From positions 62,001 to 126,000 of the forward strand of contig QOZQ01000009.1 in NCBI GenBank assembly GCA_003576695.1: 64,000 bases of DNA, in the 5' to 3' direction. Position numbers and translations under genes: made by a program. Numbering within the stretch: position 1 is the stretch's first letter; each line of letters starts with the position of its first letter. The DNA comes from Taklimakanibacter lacteus (GTDB taxonomy: Bacteria; Pseudomonadota; Alphaproteobacteria; Rhizobiales; Aestuariivirgaceae). This document shows, piece by piece, positions 46,222 to 56,778 of the stretch. The notes under the pieces were generated by a model. That model worked only from the letters and a program-made list of their open reading frames with translations. It did no database searches and had not been told where the DNA came from.

Positions 46222-46920
46222 ATGGGGGAGGGCCGCCAGCTTGCATTCGACCTGCCGCACCGCCCCGCTTCCGGGCGCGATGATTTCCTGGTCACGCCGT
46301 CCAACGCCAAGGCGGTGGCGCTGATCGATCTGTGGCCGAACTGGCCGTCCAACAGCCTGATCCTTCTGGGGCCGCCGGGCAGCGGCAAATCCCATCTCGC
46401 GGCCGTCTGGCATGAAGTGACCGGCGCCGCCCTCGCGAGCCCTGCGGAGGTCCAGGAGCCCGCCGTCCCGCGTCTTCTGGAGAAAGGGGCTCTTGTCGTC
46501 GAGGACGCCCCGGGCGCCAGGCTGAACGAGCCGGCCTTGTTCCACCTGCTCAACCTGGCCCGCGAGCAGAAGGCCTTTGTCCTGATCACGGCCCGGCAGG
46601 CGCCGGTTTCCTGGGGGATTGCCGTTCCCGACCTCCTGTCCAGGCTCAAGGCGGCGCCCATTGCCCAGCTCGGGGCGCCCGACGACGACCTGTTGCGCGG
46701 CGTCCTGGTCAAGCTCTTCGCCGACCGCCAGATCGCCATAGACGAGACGGTAGTCAGTTACCTCCTGGCCCGCATGCCGCGCGAGCTGGCGGCGGCCCGC
46801 AGCCTGGTGGCCGAGATCGACCGCCGGGCGCTGGAGGAGCGGGCCGAGGTCACCCGCAATTTTGTCGCCAGGGTTCTAGGCGGTATAACGACCCCTGGAT
46901 TTGCCGAGGATGAAGGTTAA
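46222..46920 (+). CDS. hdaA: DnaA-inactivating regulatory protein HdaA
   Basis: A 232-aa DnaA-like AAA protein that, with the DNA clamp, triggers ATP hydrolysis by DnaA and limits replication initiation in Alphaproteobacteria. The clamp-binding motif QLAFDL is at residues 6-11. Walker A is GPPGSGKSH (50-58), and the C-terminal AAA lid is LLARMPRELAAARSLVAEID. It lacks the DnaA DNA-binding domain, as expected. Confidence 0.9.
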   Translation: MGEGRQLAFDLPHRPASGRDDFLVTPSNAKAVALIDLWPNWPSNSLILLGPPGSGKSHLAAVWHEVTGAALASPAEVQEPAVPRLLEKGALVVEDAPGARLNEPALFHLLNLAREQKAFVLITARQAPVSWGIAVPDLLSRLKAAPIAQLGAPDDDLLRGVLVKLFADRQIAIDETVVSYLLARMPRELAAARSLVAEIDRRALEERAEVTRNFVARVLGGITTPGFAEDEG

Positions 46921-46927
46921 CGACATT

Positions 46928-46945
46928 CGTTCATCGTTCGGTCAT
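46928..46945 (+). promoter_or_regulatory. Candidate Pho box upstream of ppk
   Basis: CGTTCAT (46928-46934) and CGGTCAT (46939-46945) are direct repeats 11 bases apart, like the two halves of a PhoB box (CTGTCAT repeats). The site is 49 bases upstream of the ppk ATG. Phosphate-starvation control of ppk is known in other bacteria. The match is 5 and 6 of 7 positions. Confidence 0.4.
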
Positions 46946-46993
46946 ATGGCCTGATTATGAGCCTAAAACAGGGCTTCCGGCAGGATTGGCGCG

Positions 46994-49177
46994 ATGAATG
47001 AAATCTCTCTCACGATTGAACCCAAGTCGATCACCGGATCGACTGATCCCGGCCGCTTCATCAACCGCGAAGTCTCCTGGCTCGTCTTCAACATGCGGGT
47101 GCTGGAAGAGGCGCGCAACAAGAACCACCCCTTGCTGGAACGGCTGCGCTTCCTGTCGATCTCGGGCAACAATCTCGACGAATTCTTCATGGTCCGCGTC
47201 GCCGGCCTCGTCGGCCAGATGCGCGCCAAGCTGGTCGAATTGAGCCAGGACGGTCTCACCCCGGCCGAGCAGCTCGACCAGGTGCGCAAGCTCGCCCAGG
47301 AGCTGATGACCGAGCAGGATACGCGCTGGCTGCAGCTGCGCGACGAATTGAGCGAGAACGGTATCCGCATCGTCGATGGCGCCGAGCTCACCGAGGAGGA
47401 GCGCGCCTGGCTTGACGAGCGCTTCCTCAGCCATATCCTGCCTGTCGTGACGCCGATCGCCATCGATCCGGCTCATCCTTTCCCCTTCATCCCCAATCGC
47501 GGCTTCATCATCGCGCTGCAGCTCAAGCGCCGCCGCGATGGCGGACGCATGAACGCGCTGCTCCCCATTCCCCAGCAGCTCGACCGCTTCATCCGGCTGC
47601 CCGGCGCGGCGGCAGGCTCCGCGCGTTTCATCTCGCTCGAGAACATGCTGTCGCTGTTCGTGCCGCGCCTGTTCCCGGGCTATGACGTGCTGGGGCAGGG
47701 GCTCATCCGCATCATCCGCGACAGCGACATCGAAATCGAGGAGGAAGCGGAAGACCTGGTGCGGGTGTTCGAAAGCGCCCTCAAGCGCCGCCGCCGCGGC
47801 TCGGTGATCCGCATGGAGGTCGACGCGGCGTGCCCGTCGGACCTGCGCGACTTCATCGCCGACGAGCTTGACGTGACCAACGATGCGCTGGTCACCTGTG
47901 CCGGCCTCATCGGTTATGCCGACACCAACGAGCTCATCCTCGACGAGCGCCCGGATCTCAAATTCAAGCCCTTCGTGGCGCGCTTTCCCGAGCGCATCCG
48001 CGATCATGGCGGCGATTGCTTCGCCGCCATCCGCCAGAAGGACATCATCGTCCACCATCCATATGAATCCTTCGACGTCGTCGCGCAGTTCGTCCTCCAG
48101 GCGGCCCAGGATCCCGATGTCGTCGCCATCAAGCAGACGCTCTACCGCACCTCCAACGACAGCCCGATCGTCGCCGCTCTGGTGAAGGCGGCGGAAGCCG
48201 GCAAATCCGTGATGGCGCTGGTCGAGCTCAAGGCCCGCTTCGACGAGGAAGCCAACATCCAGTGGGCGCGCAATCTCGAGCGCGCCGGCGCCCAGGTGGT
48301 CTTCGGCTTCATCGAGCTCAAGACCCACGCCAAGGTGTCGATGGTGGTGCGCCGCGAGAGCGGCAGCATGCGCACCTATGTGCATTTCGGCACCGGCAAC
48401 TATCACCCGGTGACGGCCAAGATCTATACCGATCTCTCCTTCTTCACCTGCGACCCGGCGCTGGGACGCGATGCGGCGCGGCTCTTCAACTATATTTCGG
48501 GCTACGCCGAGCCCGAGGATCTGGAGAAGATCTCGCTGTCGCCGATCGACATGAAAGCGCAGCTCCTCGAGGATATCGAGGACGAGATCGAGCATGTGAA
48601 GGAAGGCCGGCCCGGCCAGATCTGGGCCAAGCTCAATTCGCTGGTCGATCCCGGCATCATCGATGCGCTCTATGCGGCAAGCCAGGCCGGCGTCCAGATC
48701 GATCTCGTGGTGCGCGGCATCTGCTGCCTGAGGCCCGGCGTTCCGGGTCTGTCGGAGAATATCCGCGTCAAGAGCATCATCGGCCGTTTCCTCGAGCACA
48801 GCCGGATCGTCTGCTTCGGCTCAGGCCACGGCTTGCCGCATCCGAGCGCCCGGGTCTATATCGCCTCGGCCGACTGGATGCCGCGCAACCTGCATCGGCG
48901 CGTCGAGACGCTGATCCCGATCGAGAATCCGACCGTGCATGAGCAGGTCATGGGCCAGATCATGATGGCCAACATGCATGACAACGAGCAGAGCTGGGAG
49001 CTTCTGTCGGACGGATCCTCGCGCCGCATCGCGCCCGGGCCCGACGAGGAGCCCTTCAATGCCCACACCTATTTCATGAAAAATCCATCTCTCTCTGGAC
49101 GCGGCAGATCGCTTAAAGGTAGTCTGCCGCCCCCGATCACAGGGCGGGTCGGAAGGAAGTCCAGAGCCAGGAAGTGA
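46994..49177 (+). CDS. ppk: Polyphosphate kinase 1
   Basis: Makes polyphosphate from ATP reversibly. At 727 aa it has [19 protein letters not shown] at the N-terminus, [14 protein letters not shown], and the two C-domains with the autophosphorylated His464 in [11 protein letters not shown] and a later conserved stretch [23 protein letters not shown]. ppx overlaps its stop (GTGA), so the kinase and the phosphatase are coupled. Confidence 0.96.
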   Translation: MNEISLTIEPKSITGSTDPGRFINREVSWLVFNMRVLEEARNKNHPLLERLRFLSISGNNLDEFFMVRVAGLVGQMRAKLVELSQDGLTPAEQLDQVRKLAQELMTEQDTRWLQLRDELSENGIRIVDGAELTEEERAWLDERFLSHILPVVTPIAIDPAHPFPFIPNRGFIIALQLKRRRDGGRMNALLPIPQQLDRFIRLPGAAAGSARFISLENMLSLFVPRLFPGYDVLGQGLIRIIRDSDIEIEEEAEDLVRVFESALKRRRRGSVIRMEVDAACPSDLRDFIADELDVTNDALVTCAGLIGYADTNELILDERPDLKFKPFVARFPERIRDHGGDCFAAIRQKDIIVHHPYESFDVVAQFVLQAAQDPDVVAIKQTLYRTSNDSPIVAALVKAAEAGKSVMALVELKARFDEEANIQWARNLERAGAQVVFGFIELKTHAKVSMVVRRESGSMRTYVHFGTGNYHPVTAKIYTDLSFFTCDPALGRDAARLFNYISGYAEPEDLEKISLSPIDMKAQLLEDIEDEIEHVKEGRPGQIWAKLNSLVDPGIIDALYAASQAGVQIDLVVRGICCLRPGVPGLSENIRVKSIIGRFLEHSRIVCFGSGHGLPHPSARVYIASADWMPRNLHRRVETLIPIENPTVHEQVMGQIMMANMHDNEQSWELLSDGSSRRIAPGPDEEPFNAHTYFMKNPSLSGRGRSLKGSLPPPITGRVGRKSRARK

Positions 49178-50685
49178 AGCGTAAGAGGTTAGGCAGCGGG
49201 TCGACGAAATACCGTCCGGTATCGGTCGTCGACATCGGATCGAACTCGGTGCGGCTTGTCGTCTATGACGGGCTGAGGCGGGCGCCGACGCCCGTCTTCA
49301 ACGAGAAGATACTGTGCGGCCTCGGCCGCGGCGTCGCCACCACGCACCAGCTGCATCCGCAAGGGGTGGAACGTGCGCTCGCGGCGCTGCGCCGCTTCAA
49401 GGCCATGTCGCGCCAGATCGGCGCCCGCTCGGTCTATGCGGTGGCGACCGCGGCGGCGCGCGAAGCCGAGAATGGCGCGCAATTCGTCGACATGGCGGAA
49501 GCGGCTTTGGGCGCCCATATCGACGTCCTTTCCGGCAAGGAGGAGGCGAGACTCGCCGCCATGGGCGTGATGGCGGGCGTCACCGGCGCCGACGGCCTGA
49601 TCGGCGATCTGGGCGGCGGCAGCCTCGAGCTTGTCGATGTGAGCGAAGGGCGCATCCGCGACGGCATCACTTTTCCCCTGGGCCCGCTGCGCCTCATGGA
49701 CATGTCGGGCGGCTCCGCCGCCAAGGCGCGCGACATCATCGACCGCTATCTCGATTCATCGCCGCTGCTCACGCGGCTCAAGGGCCGCAACCTCTATGCG
49801 GTCGGCGGCACCTGGCGCAATATCGCCCGCATCCACATGGCGCAGACGCATTATCCGCTGCATGTGCTCCACAACTACACGGTCGGGCGCGAGCAGGCGC
49901 GCTCGGTGGCCGACCTCGTCTCGCATCTCTCGTCATCCTCGCTCAAGGACATCAAATCGGTGTCGCGCAGCCGCATCGACACCTTGCCCTATGGCGCGCT
50001 CGTGCTCGAGCGCCTGCTGGCCAAGTCCAAGGTGAAGCAGATGGTGGTGTCGGTCTATGGCGTGCGCGAGGGGCTGCTCTATTCGAAGCTCCCCAAGCGC
50101 AAGCGCGAGTCCGATGCGCTTCTGTCCTCCTGCTGGGAATTCTGCTGCCGCTATGCGCGCTCGCCGGAGCATGAGCTCGAGCTTTGCGACTGGACCGACA
50201 AGCTCTTCGCCCACAAGAGCTTCGAGGAAACCGGAGACGAGCGCCGCCTGCGCCATGCCGCCTGCCTGCTCGCCGATATCGGCTGGCGCGCTCATCCCGA
50301 TTATCGCGCTCAGCGCTCGCTCGGCATGATCTCGCAAGCCGCCTTCGTCGATGTCGACCATGCCGGGCGCATCTTCATGGCGCTTACCATCTATTACCGC
50401 TATGAGGGCGAGGAAGAGAGCATGACCAACAACCTCGCGCGCCTCGTCGACGACAAGATGCTGGAGCGGGCGCGCCTCCTGAGCGATGTATTCCGTCTCG
50501 CCTACATCATCACCGCCGCCATGCCGGGCGTGCTGCCCAAGATCGGCATCGAGGCGGAGGGCGCCAAGGGCCTGACCCTGCGCGTGCCGAAGAAATTCGC
50601 CGACCTCATGGGCGAGCGCGTCGAGAAGCGGCTCTCGGCGCTCGCCGGCCAGATGGGCAGAACGTCAAAGATCGAGATCGTTTAG
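49174..50685 (+). CDS. ppx: Exopolyphosphatase / guanosine pentaphosphate phosphatase
   Basis: A 503-aa Ppx/GppA-family enzyme that releases phosphate from polyphosphate ends. Motifs are [51 protein letters not shown] and [14 protein letters not shown], followed by a C-terminal HD-like helical domain. The GTG start overlaps the ppk stop. Confidence 0.94.
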   Translation: MKRKRLGSGSTKYRPVSVVDIGSNSVRLVVYDGLRRAPTPVFNEKILCGLGRGVATTHQLHPQGVERALAALRRFKAMSRQIGARSVYAVATAAAREAENGAQFVDMAEAALGAHIDVLSGKEEARLAAMGVMAGVTGADGLIGDLGGGSLELVDVSEGRIRDGITFPLGPLRLMDMSGGSAAKARDIIDRYLDSSPLLTRLKGRNLYAVGGTWRNIARIHMAQTHYPLHVLHNYTVGREQARSVADLVSHLSSSSLKDIKSVSRSRIDTLPYGALVLERLLAKSKVKQMVVSVYGVREGLLYSKLPKRKRESDALLSSCWEFCCRYARSPEHELELCDWTDKLFAHKSFEETGDERRLRHAACLLADIGWRAHPDYRAQRSLGMISQAAFVDVDHAGRIFMALTIYYRYEGEEESMTNNLARLVDDKMLERARLLSDVFRLAYIITAAMPGVLPKIGIEAEGAKGLTLRVPKKFADLMGERVEKRLSALAGQMGRTSKIEIV

Positions 50686-50697
50686 CTCAGCGCGAAG

Positions 50698-50991
50698 CTA
50701 CTTCACTTTCGACAGCACCTTGGCCATGTCGTCGACCGAGAAGGCGGGCAGCGTCTGGGTACGGACATTTCCGGCCATTCCCATGCTCAAGCCCAGCGCG
50801 GTTACGCTCGTCACATCGGGCGCCTCGACGATGGAGACGACATCATATTGGCCGAGCGTCCAGTAGATATCCTTGACCGATGCGCCGTGCTGCTTGGCCA
50901 TCTCCCTGAATTTCTCGGCGCGTTTGGTGGTGTCCTTGACCGAGCGCACGCCCTGATCGGTGAAGCTGCCGAGGATGATGAAGGCTGGCAT
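50698..50991 (-). CDS. GYD-domain small protein
   Basis: A 97-aa protein of the GYD family: FIILGSFTDQGVRSVKDTTKRAEKFREMAKQHG, then IYWTLGQYDVVSIVEAPD, where the family name motif reads GQYD. Function unknown. A strong GGGAGGAAA precedes the ATG at 50991. It lies between ppx and rnd, converging on ppx. Confidence 0.85.
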   Translation of the reverse strand: MPAFIILGSFTDQGVRSVKDTTKRAEKFREMAKQHGASVKDIYWTLGQYDVVSIVEAPDVTSVTALGLSMGMAGNVRTQTLPAFSVDDMAKVLSKVK

Positions 50992-51061
50992 GGTTTCCTC
51001 CCTGCGGGCCCCCGGCGGGCAGGAATAGCACATTTGGCTGCGGAACGGCAGGGAGGGGCGG

Positions 51062-52249
51062 CTATTCGGCCGCGGCGGCCGCCGGCTTGAAGCTTCCGGC
51101 ACTCGGCATGATCTCGGCACGGCCATCGCGGAAGCCGATCACGGCGCGCCCATGCTTGAGGTCGATCGCAAGGTTGCCGAACATGTCCCTGCGCCAGCCT
51201 TTCATCAACGGCACTTCGGCATCGTCATCCTGGGCAACCGCGTCGATATCGGCCGCACTTGCAAGAAGCCGCGGCGCCAGGCCTTCGCGTTCGGCGACGA
51301 TTTTGAGCGCGAGCTTGAGGATTTCGGCGGCGGCCTGCGTGCTTTCCGGCATCTTTTCATGGCCGCCGGGCAAAGCGGGGAGCAGCTTGGCGTCGGTCTC
51401 GAGCCCGTCCTTGACGGCGGCCAGGATGGCTTCGCCGGCGCGCGAATTGCCGAAGCCGCGCGGCAGGGCGCGCGACGCGTTGAGCGCTTCGCGCGTCTGC
51501 GGCATCTGGGTTGCGACCTCGATCAAGGCATCGTCCTTGATGACGCGCTGGCGCGGCACGTTCTTTTCCTGCGCCTCGCGCTCACGCCAGGCGGCAAGCG
51601 CGATGAGAACGCCGAGCTGCTTCTTCGAGCGCAACCGCGTCTTGAGCCGTTTCCACGCGTCTTCCGGCGCCAGATTGTAGGTCTTGGGCGAGGTGAGCAC
51701 CGCCAACTCCTGCGCCAGCCACGGCTCCCGCCCGGTCTTGTCGAGCTCTTCCTTCAGCTTTTCATAGACGGTGCGCAGATGGGTGACATCGGAGAGCGCA
51801 TAATTGAGCTGCTTCTCGGTGAGCGGGCGGCGCGACCAATCGGTGAAGCGCGAGGATTTGTCGATCTGGGCACGCGCCAGCTGGCGCACGATCGATTCAT
51901 AGGAAACCTGATCGCCGAAGCCGCAGACCATGGCGGCGATCTGCGTATCGAAGACCGGATGCGGCACCCGGCCCGACAGATGCACGAAGATTTCGATATC
52001 CTGGCGTGCCGCATGGAAGACCTTGAGCACGTTCTCATTGGTCATCAGCGCATGGAAAGGCTTGAGATCGATGTCCGGCGCCTTGGGATCGATGATCGCC
52101 TGACGCGTTCCGCCGGCGATCTGGATGAGGCATAGATCAGGCCAGAAGGTCTGCTCGCGCATGAATTCAGTGTCGACCGTGACATAGGCTTCGCGGGCAA
52201 GTTCCTTGACGAGCGCCTTGAGGGCGGCAGTGGTGGTGATGACCTCCAT
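51062..52249 (-). CDS. rnd: Ribonuclease D
   Basis: A 395-aa 3'-5' exoribonuclease for tRNA and small RNA ends. The DEDDy exonuclease motifs are VDTEFMREQTFWPDLCLIQIAG (Asp, Glu), VFHAARQDIEIF (Asp) and LNYALSDV (Tyr, Asp). HRDC-type helices follow (QLGVLIALAAWREREAQEKNVPRQRVIKDDALIEVA). I chose the ATG at 52249. Divergent from the aspS region in the usual order. Confidence 0.93.
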   Translation of the reverse strand: MEVITTTAALKALVKELAREAYVTVDTEFMREQTFWPDLCLIQIAGGTRQAIIDPKAPDIDLKPFHALMTNENVLKVFHAARQDIEIFVHLSGRVPHPVFDTQIAAMVCGFGDQVSYESIVRQLARAQIDKSSRFTDWSRRPLTEKQLNYALSDVTHLRTVYEKLKEELDKTGREPWLAQELAVLTSPKTYNLAPEDAWKRLKTRLRSKKQLGVLIALAAWREREAQEKNVPRQRVIKDDALIEVATQMPQTREALNASRALPRGFGNSRAGEAILAAVKDGLETDAKLLPALPGGHEKMPESTQAAAEILKLALKIVAEREGLAPRLLASAADIDAVAQDDDAEVPLMKGWRRDMFGNLAIDLKHGRAVIGFRDGRAEIMPSAGSFKPAAAAAE

Positions 52250-52418
52250 GGGCTCTAAGTCGCGCGAGTCCGGGGCGGGCGTCAAATGATTTGCGCCCTT
52301 GTCGCTAAAAAATCTATATTCATGTTTATTTTCAAATACTTGCCTCTGTTTTCAGCGGCCGTGCGGTCATTATAGGTCTGCCGTCACGACAGTTATCCTT
52401 GCCAAGCCCGGCGTCCAC

Positions 52419-52703
52419 CTATTTCCGCTGGGCTTTGATCGCATCTATCCGCTCGCGGTCGGTCGTCTGGAGATGGCGGCCCTGATCGAGCAGTTCCAGC
52501 GTGTATTCCTCATAAGTCAGCCCCAGCGCATCCGCCTTTTCCTGCCGGAAGAGCATGATGTCCCGGGAGACGTCTTTCCAGACCGCCTTGTGGGCCTTTT
52601 TCCAGTAGAAATAGGTCTTGATGCCGCCGCGCCCCCACTCGGGAACATGGTCGTCGTCGAGCGGAGGGCCGTTATTGTGCGTGCGGGGGAAGGAGACATG
52701 CAT
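52419..52703 (-). CDS. Conserved hypothetical protein
   Basis: A 94-aa basic protein with the pattern [19 protein letters not shown] near the start, then [12 protein letters not shown] and [20 protein letters not shown] recall similar small proteins in Hyphomicrobiales next to rnd/aspS; no function is known to me. The ATG at 52703 has AAGG-like bases upstream only weakly. Confidence 0.65.
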   Translation of the reverse strand: MHVSFPRTHNNGPPLDDDHVPEWGRGGIKTYFYWKKAHKAVWKDVSRDIMLFRQEKADALGLTYEEYTLELLDQGRHLQTTDRERIDAIKAQRK

Positions 52704-52840
52704 GGCGATGGCCCCGGACTATGCCTGCGCGGCCTCGGCGCGTCCATGCGGCATCGGGCTCATCCCACCTTGACAATCGGGGCCGCGCATGCGCTTTTCC
52801 GCGCTCTTTCCGATTTTCCGAACCCGATTTGCGAGGGATT

Positions 52841-54622
52841 ATGCACGCCTATAGAAGCCATAAATGCGGTGATCTGCGCGAGACGCACCAGAGCGCCGAG
52901 ACGCGCCTGTCGGGCTGGGTGCACCGCGTGCGCGATCATGGCGGCGTGCTGTTCATCGACTTGCGGGACCATTATGGCCTGACCCAGGTTGTGGCCGATC
53001 CCGACAGCCCGGCCTTCAAGGTCGCCGAAACCTTGCGCTCGGAATGGGTGGTGAAGGTCGACGGCAAGGTGAGGTTGCGCCCGCCCGGCACCGAGAACCG
53101 CGAGCTTCCCACCGGCCTGATCGAGGTCTTCGCCACCGGCATCGAGGTCCTGTCGGAGGCGAAGGAACTGCCCTTGCCGGTCTTCGGCGATGTCGAATAT
53201 CCGGAAGATGTCCGCCTGAAGTACCGCTTCCTCGACCTGCGCCGCGAGTCGCTGCACAAGAACATCGTGGCGCGCACGAAGATCATCGCCGAGATGCGCA
53301 AACGCATGGACGAGGTGGGTTTCACCGAGTTCTCCACCCCCATACTCACCGCCTCATCGCCCGAGGGGGCCCGCGACTTCCTTGTCCCGTCGCGCATCCA
53401 TCCCGGCAAGTTCTACGCGCTGCCGCAGGCGCCGCAGCAATACAAGCAGCTCATCATGGTGTCGGGCTTCGACCGCTATTTCCAGATCGCGCCCTGTTTC
53501 CGCGACGAGGATCCGCGCGCCGACCGCTTGCCCGGCGAGTTCTATCAGCTCGATCTCGAAATGAGCTTCGTCGAGCAGGACGACGTGCTCTCGACCATGG
53601 AGCCGGTGCTTCGCGGCGTGTTCGAGGCCTTCGCCGATGGCAAGCCGGTGACGCAGAAATTCCCGCGCATTCCTTATGACGAGGCGATGCGCAAATATGG
53701 CTCCGACAAGCCCGATCTGCGCAACCCGATCGTGATGCAGGACGTGTCCGAGCATTTCCGGGGATCAGGCTTCAAGGTCTTCGCCAATATCCTCGCCAGC
53801 GATCCCAGGCACCAGGTCTGGGCCATTCCGGCAAAGACGGGGGGCTCGCGCGCTTTCTGCGATCGCATGAATGCCTGGGCGCAGGGCGAGGGCCAGCCGG
53901 GCCTGGGCTACATCTTCTGGCGTAAGGAAGGCGACAAGCTCGAAGGCGCCGGTCCCATCGCCAAGAATATCGGCGAGCGCACCGAGGCGATCCGCCAGCA
54001 GCTGGGCCTTGCCGACGGCGATGCGGCCTTCTTCGTTGCCGGCGATCCGAAGAAATTCGCGAGCTTCGCCGGCGCCGCCCGCAGCCGCGCCGGCGAGGAG
54101 CTGAACCTTGTCGACCGCAACCGCTTCGAATTATGCTGGATCGTCGATTTCCCGTTTTATGAGTGGAGCGAGGAAGAGAAGAAGGTCGATTTCGGCCACA
54201 ACCCCTTCTCCATGCCGCAGGGCGGCATCGAGGCTCTGACGTCTCAGGATCCGCTGACCATCAAGGCCTTCCAGTATGACATGGTGTGCAACGGCTTCGA
54301 GATCGCCTCGGGCGGCATCCGCAACCATCTGCCGGAGACCATGGTCAAGGCCTTCGAACTGGTGGGACTGGATCGCGCCACGGTCGAGGAGCGTTTCGGC
54401 GGCCTCTATCGCGCCTTCCAGTATGGGGCGCCGCCGCATGGCGGCATGGCTGCGGGCATCGACCGCATCGTCATGCTGCTGGTGGGGGCGAAGAACCTGC
54501 GCGAGGTGACGATGTTCCCGATGAACCAGCAGGCCGATGACCTCCTGATGAACGCGCCATCCGATCCGACCCCCAAGCAGTTGCGCGAATTGCATATAAG
54601 GCTCAATCTGCCGGAAAAATAG
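52841..54622 (+). CDS. aspS: Aspartyl-tRNA synthetase
   Basis: Class II synthetase charging tRNA with Asp; 593 aa. N-terminal OB fold: [29 protein letters not shown]. Class II motifs: [24 protein letters not shown] and the C-terminal [13 protein letters not shown]. The bacterial insertion domain is present. GCGAGGGATT precedes the ATG at 52841. Two glycosyltransferase genes follow after 11 bases. Confidence 0.97.
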   Translation: MHAYRSHKCGDLRETHQSAETRLSGWVHRVRDHGGVLFIDLRDHYGLTQVVADPDSPAFKVAETLRSEWVVKVDGKVRLRPPGTENRELPTGLIEVFATGIEVLSEAKELPLPVFGDVEYPEDVRLKYRFLDLRRESLHKNIVARTKIIAEMRKRMDEVGFTEFSTPILTASSPEGARDFLVPSRIHPGKFYALPQAPQQYKQLIMVSGFDRYFQIAPCFRDEDPRADRLPGEFYQLDLEMSFVEQDDVLSTMEPVLRGVFEAFADGKPVTQKFPRIPYDEAMRKYGSDKPDLRNPIVMQDVSEHFRGSGFKVFANILASDPRHQVWAIPAKTGGSRAFCDRMNAWAQGEGQPGLGYIFWRKEGDKLEGAGPIAKNIGERTEAIRQQLGLADGDAAFFVAGDPKKFASFAGAARSRAGEELNLVDRNRFELCWIVDFPFYEWSEEEKKVDFGHNPFSMPQGGIEALTSQDPLTIKAFQYDMVCNGFEIASGGIRNHLPETMVKAFELVGLDRATVEERFGGLYRAFQYGAPPHGGMAAGIDRIVMLLVGAKNLREVTMFPMNQQADDLLMNAPSDPTPKQLRELHIRLNLPEK

Positions 54623-54633
54623 GAGCTCTCCCG

Positions 54634-56778
54634 GTGACCGTCGGCTCGGGCCTTCGCGATTGGGTCGGTAACCTGCCAGCCAATGGTGAAGAGTGGCGTG
54701 AGCGCGACGAGTTCAATGCCATTTCCGATCGGGCACTCACCGAGGAGCTGCGGCCGGTGCGGCAGGCAGGGCCACTGCGGCCTGACGACATTGTGCTGCT
54801 CAGCGTCGTGCGCAATGAAGCGGCCCGCTTGCCGCTCTTCTTCGAGCATTACAAGAAGCTCGGCATCACGCGCTTCCTGATGGTGGACAATGACTCCGAG
54901 GATGCGACGCCTGGTCTCCTGCTGGCCGAGCCCAGCGCCGATATTTTCCACACGACGGCGTCCTACCGCGAGGCGCGCAGCGGCATCTATTGGCTGAACG
55001 GCCTGGCGCGCGCTTTTTGCATCGGCCATTGGGCCTTGATGGCCGACGCCGATGAGCTCCTCGTCTTTGACGGAATGGACAAGCACGACCTAGCACAGTT
55101 CTGCGGATGGTTGGACCGCACCGCCCAGGATCGCGTTCTTGTGGCGATGGTCGACATCTATCCTCCGGGTGTCATCGGCGAATCGGGACTGGCTGCCGAT
55201 GCGGAGATCCTGCGCGGCGGTGGCTGGTTTGACACGACCGGCTATACGCTGCAGCGCCGTGCCGCCGGCTGGCTGGTTACGGGAGGGGCTCGCCACCGTC
55301 TGTTCGGCAGGCAGGCGCTTCCCAACAGCGAATGGATATCCAAATATGCGCTGTTCCGGATGCAGGCCGATACGGTCATCGTCAACGCGCATTTCATCTG
55401 GCCGCGTGACCGCGCGCCGGCGCGCATTTTTGCCGCCTTCCTGCATCTCAAGTTCCTGGATGATTTTGCCGAGCGCAGTGCCCGCAGCGAGCGCGAGGGG
55501 CAGCATCACGACCGATCCCGGAAATATCGCGACATCAACGAAAAGCTCGCCGGGCAGCCGCGCCAGGTCGCTCTCCATGCAAAGTCGCGTGAGTATCGCG
55601 GGCCCGTCAGCCTGATTGAAAGCCGGATTCTGCTGCCGGTCGATTGGGAGGCTTCGGATGGTTCATCCTTGCCCAGCCTGCGCTCCGTCGGGGGGATAGA
55701 CTATCGCTACTGGACCGGGGCGGGGCGGCCTTTGTCTATTCCTTCCCATGAGCGCGACGAGTTCGAGGACTTTTCCCGCCGGGCCTTCGATGAGCATCTG
55801 ACACCGGTCCGCAGCCGCGGGCGCCTGGCGCAGGGCGAGATCGGCCTCATCTGTGTCCTGCGCAACGAAGTGGCGCTTCTGCCGCGCTTCTTCGACCACT
55901 ATAGGCGCCAGGGCGTTGCACGCTTCTTCATGATCGACAACAATTCGGATGACGGCTCGCGCGAAGCCCTCCTGGCCGAACCGCTGGCCGACATCTTCCA
56001 TGCCCGTGCGCTGTTCACGGAAGGCCAGGGTGGCCTGTACTGGGCTCATGCGGTGGCGCGGCAGTTTGGCGAGGGCAACTGGCTCGTCCGGCCGGATGCC
56101 GACGAGCTCTTCGTCTATGACGGAATGGAAGAGCATGATCTTGCCGCATTCGCGCGCTGGCTCGAGCAGCATGGCATGGATCGGGTCTATGCGCCGATGA
56201 TCGATCTCTATCCGTCATCACCCTTGAGCGACACGACCAATACGATCGACGAGATGATCAAGTCCGACAGCTGGTTCGACAATGACGGCTATTCCCTGAC
56301 CAGGTGGCCGCAGGGCTGGCGCCTGCTCGGCGGCCCGCGCTATCGTCTTTTCCATCAGGACGATTCGCATCGCAGCCTGATGTGGAAATATCCGTTCTTC
56401 CAGATGCGCGCCGACACGATCATCTACAATGAGCATTGGCTTTGGCCGCATGATCAGGTGACCACAGGGGCCCTGGGAGCTGTCGTCCACCTCAAGCTGA
56501 TGCACGATTTTATCAATCGGTCCCGCCGGTTTGAGCAGGAGGGGCAGCACTGGAACAATTCGAACGCCTATCGCGCCATCAACCGCCATCTTGACGAGGA
56601 TCCGCAGCCCAATGCCTTCTATGAGGGATCGAAGCGCTATCGCGGGCCCAGAAGCCTTGTCCGGCACGGCATGATGATACCGATCGCCTGGGATAGTGGG
56701 GAAATATCGGCTTTCACCGATCAGCACGAGGGTCAGGAGCAGGGCGTGCCTGACCAATCAGGGACCGGGCTCGAATGA
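54634..56778 (+). CDS. Two-domain GT2-type glycosyltransferase (Glyco_tranf_2_4), first of a tandem pair
   Basis: A 714-aa soluble protein made of two homologous GT-A domains, each about 330 aa. Domain 1 has LLSVVRNEAARLPLFFEHYKKLG and the metal motif ADADELLVFDGM (Asp138-Asp140). Domain 2 has CVLRNEVALLPRFFDHY and PDADELFVYDGM (Asp488-Asp490). Both end with a stretch near HLK...DF...RS, YR.IN and YRGP.SL. No signal peptide or membrane span is seen. The GTG start follows AGGAG. It likely transfers sugars in the cytoplasm; the acceptor is unknown. No sugar-nucleotide synthesis gene is near. Confidence 0.85.
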   Translation: MTVGSGLRDWVGNLPANGEEWRERDEFNAISDRALTEELRPVRQAGPLRPDDIVLLSVVRNEAARLPLFFEHYKKLGITRFLMVDNDSEDATPGLLLAEPSADIFHTTASYREARSGIYWLNGLARAFCIGHWALMADADELLVFDGMDKHDLAQFCGWLDRTAQDRVLVAMVDIYPPGVIGESGLAADAEILRGGGWFDTTGYTLQRRAAGWLVTGGARHRLFGRQALPNSEWISKYALFRMQADTVIVNAHFIWPRDRAPARIFAAFLHLKFLDDFAERSARSEREGQHHDRSRKYRDINEKLAGQPRQVALHAKSREYRGPVSLIESRILLPVDWEASDGSSLPSLRSVGGIDYRYWTGAGRPLSIPSHERDEFEDFSRRAFDEHLTPVRSRGRLAQGEIGLICVLRNEVALLPRFFDHYRRQGVARFFMIDNNSDDGSREALLAEPLADIFHARALFTEGQGGLYWAHAVARQFGEGNWLVRPDADELFVYDGMEEHDLAAFARWLEQHGMDRVYAPMIDLYPSSPLSDTTNTIDEMIKSDSWFDNDGYSLTRWPQGWRLLGGPRYRLFHQDDSHRSLMWKYPFFQMRADTIIYNEHWLWPHDQVTTGALGAVVHLKLMHDFINRSRRFEQEGQHWNNSNAYRAINRHLDEDPQPNAFYEGSKRYRGPRSLVRHGMMIPIAWDSGEISAFTDQHEGQEQGVPDQSGTGLE

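Noticed and set aside
46955-48799. A 614-codon minus-strand frame opposite ppk
   Set aside because: Complementary shadow of a highly conserved gene; repetitive Asp/Ala/Leu composition.
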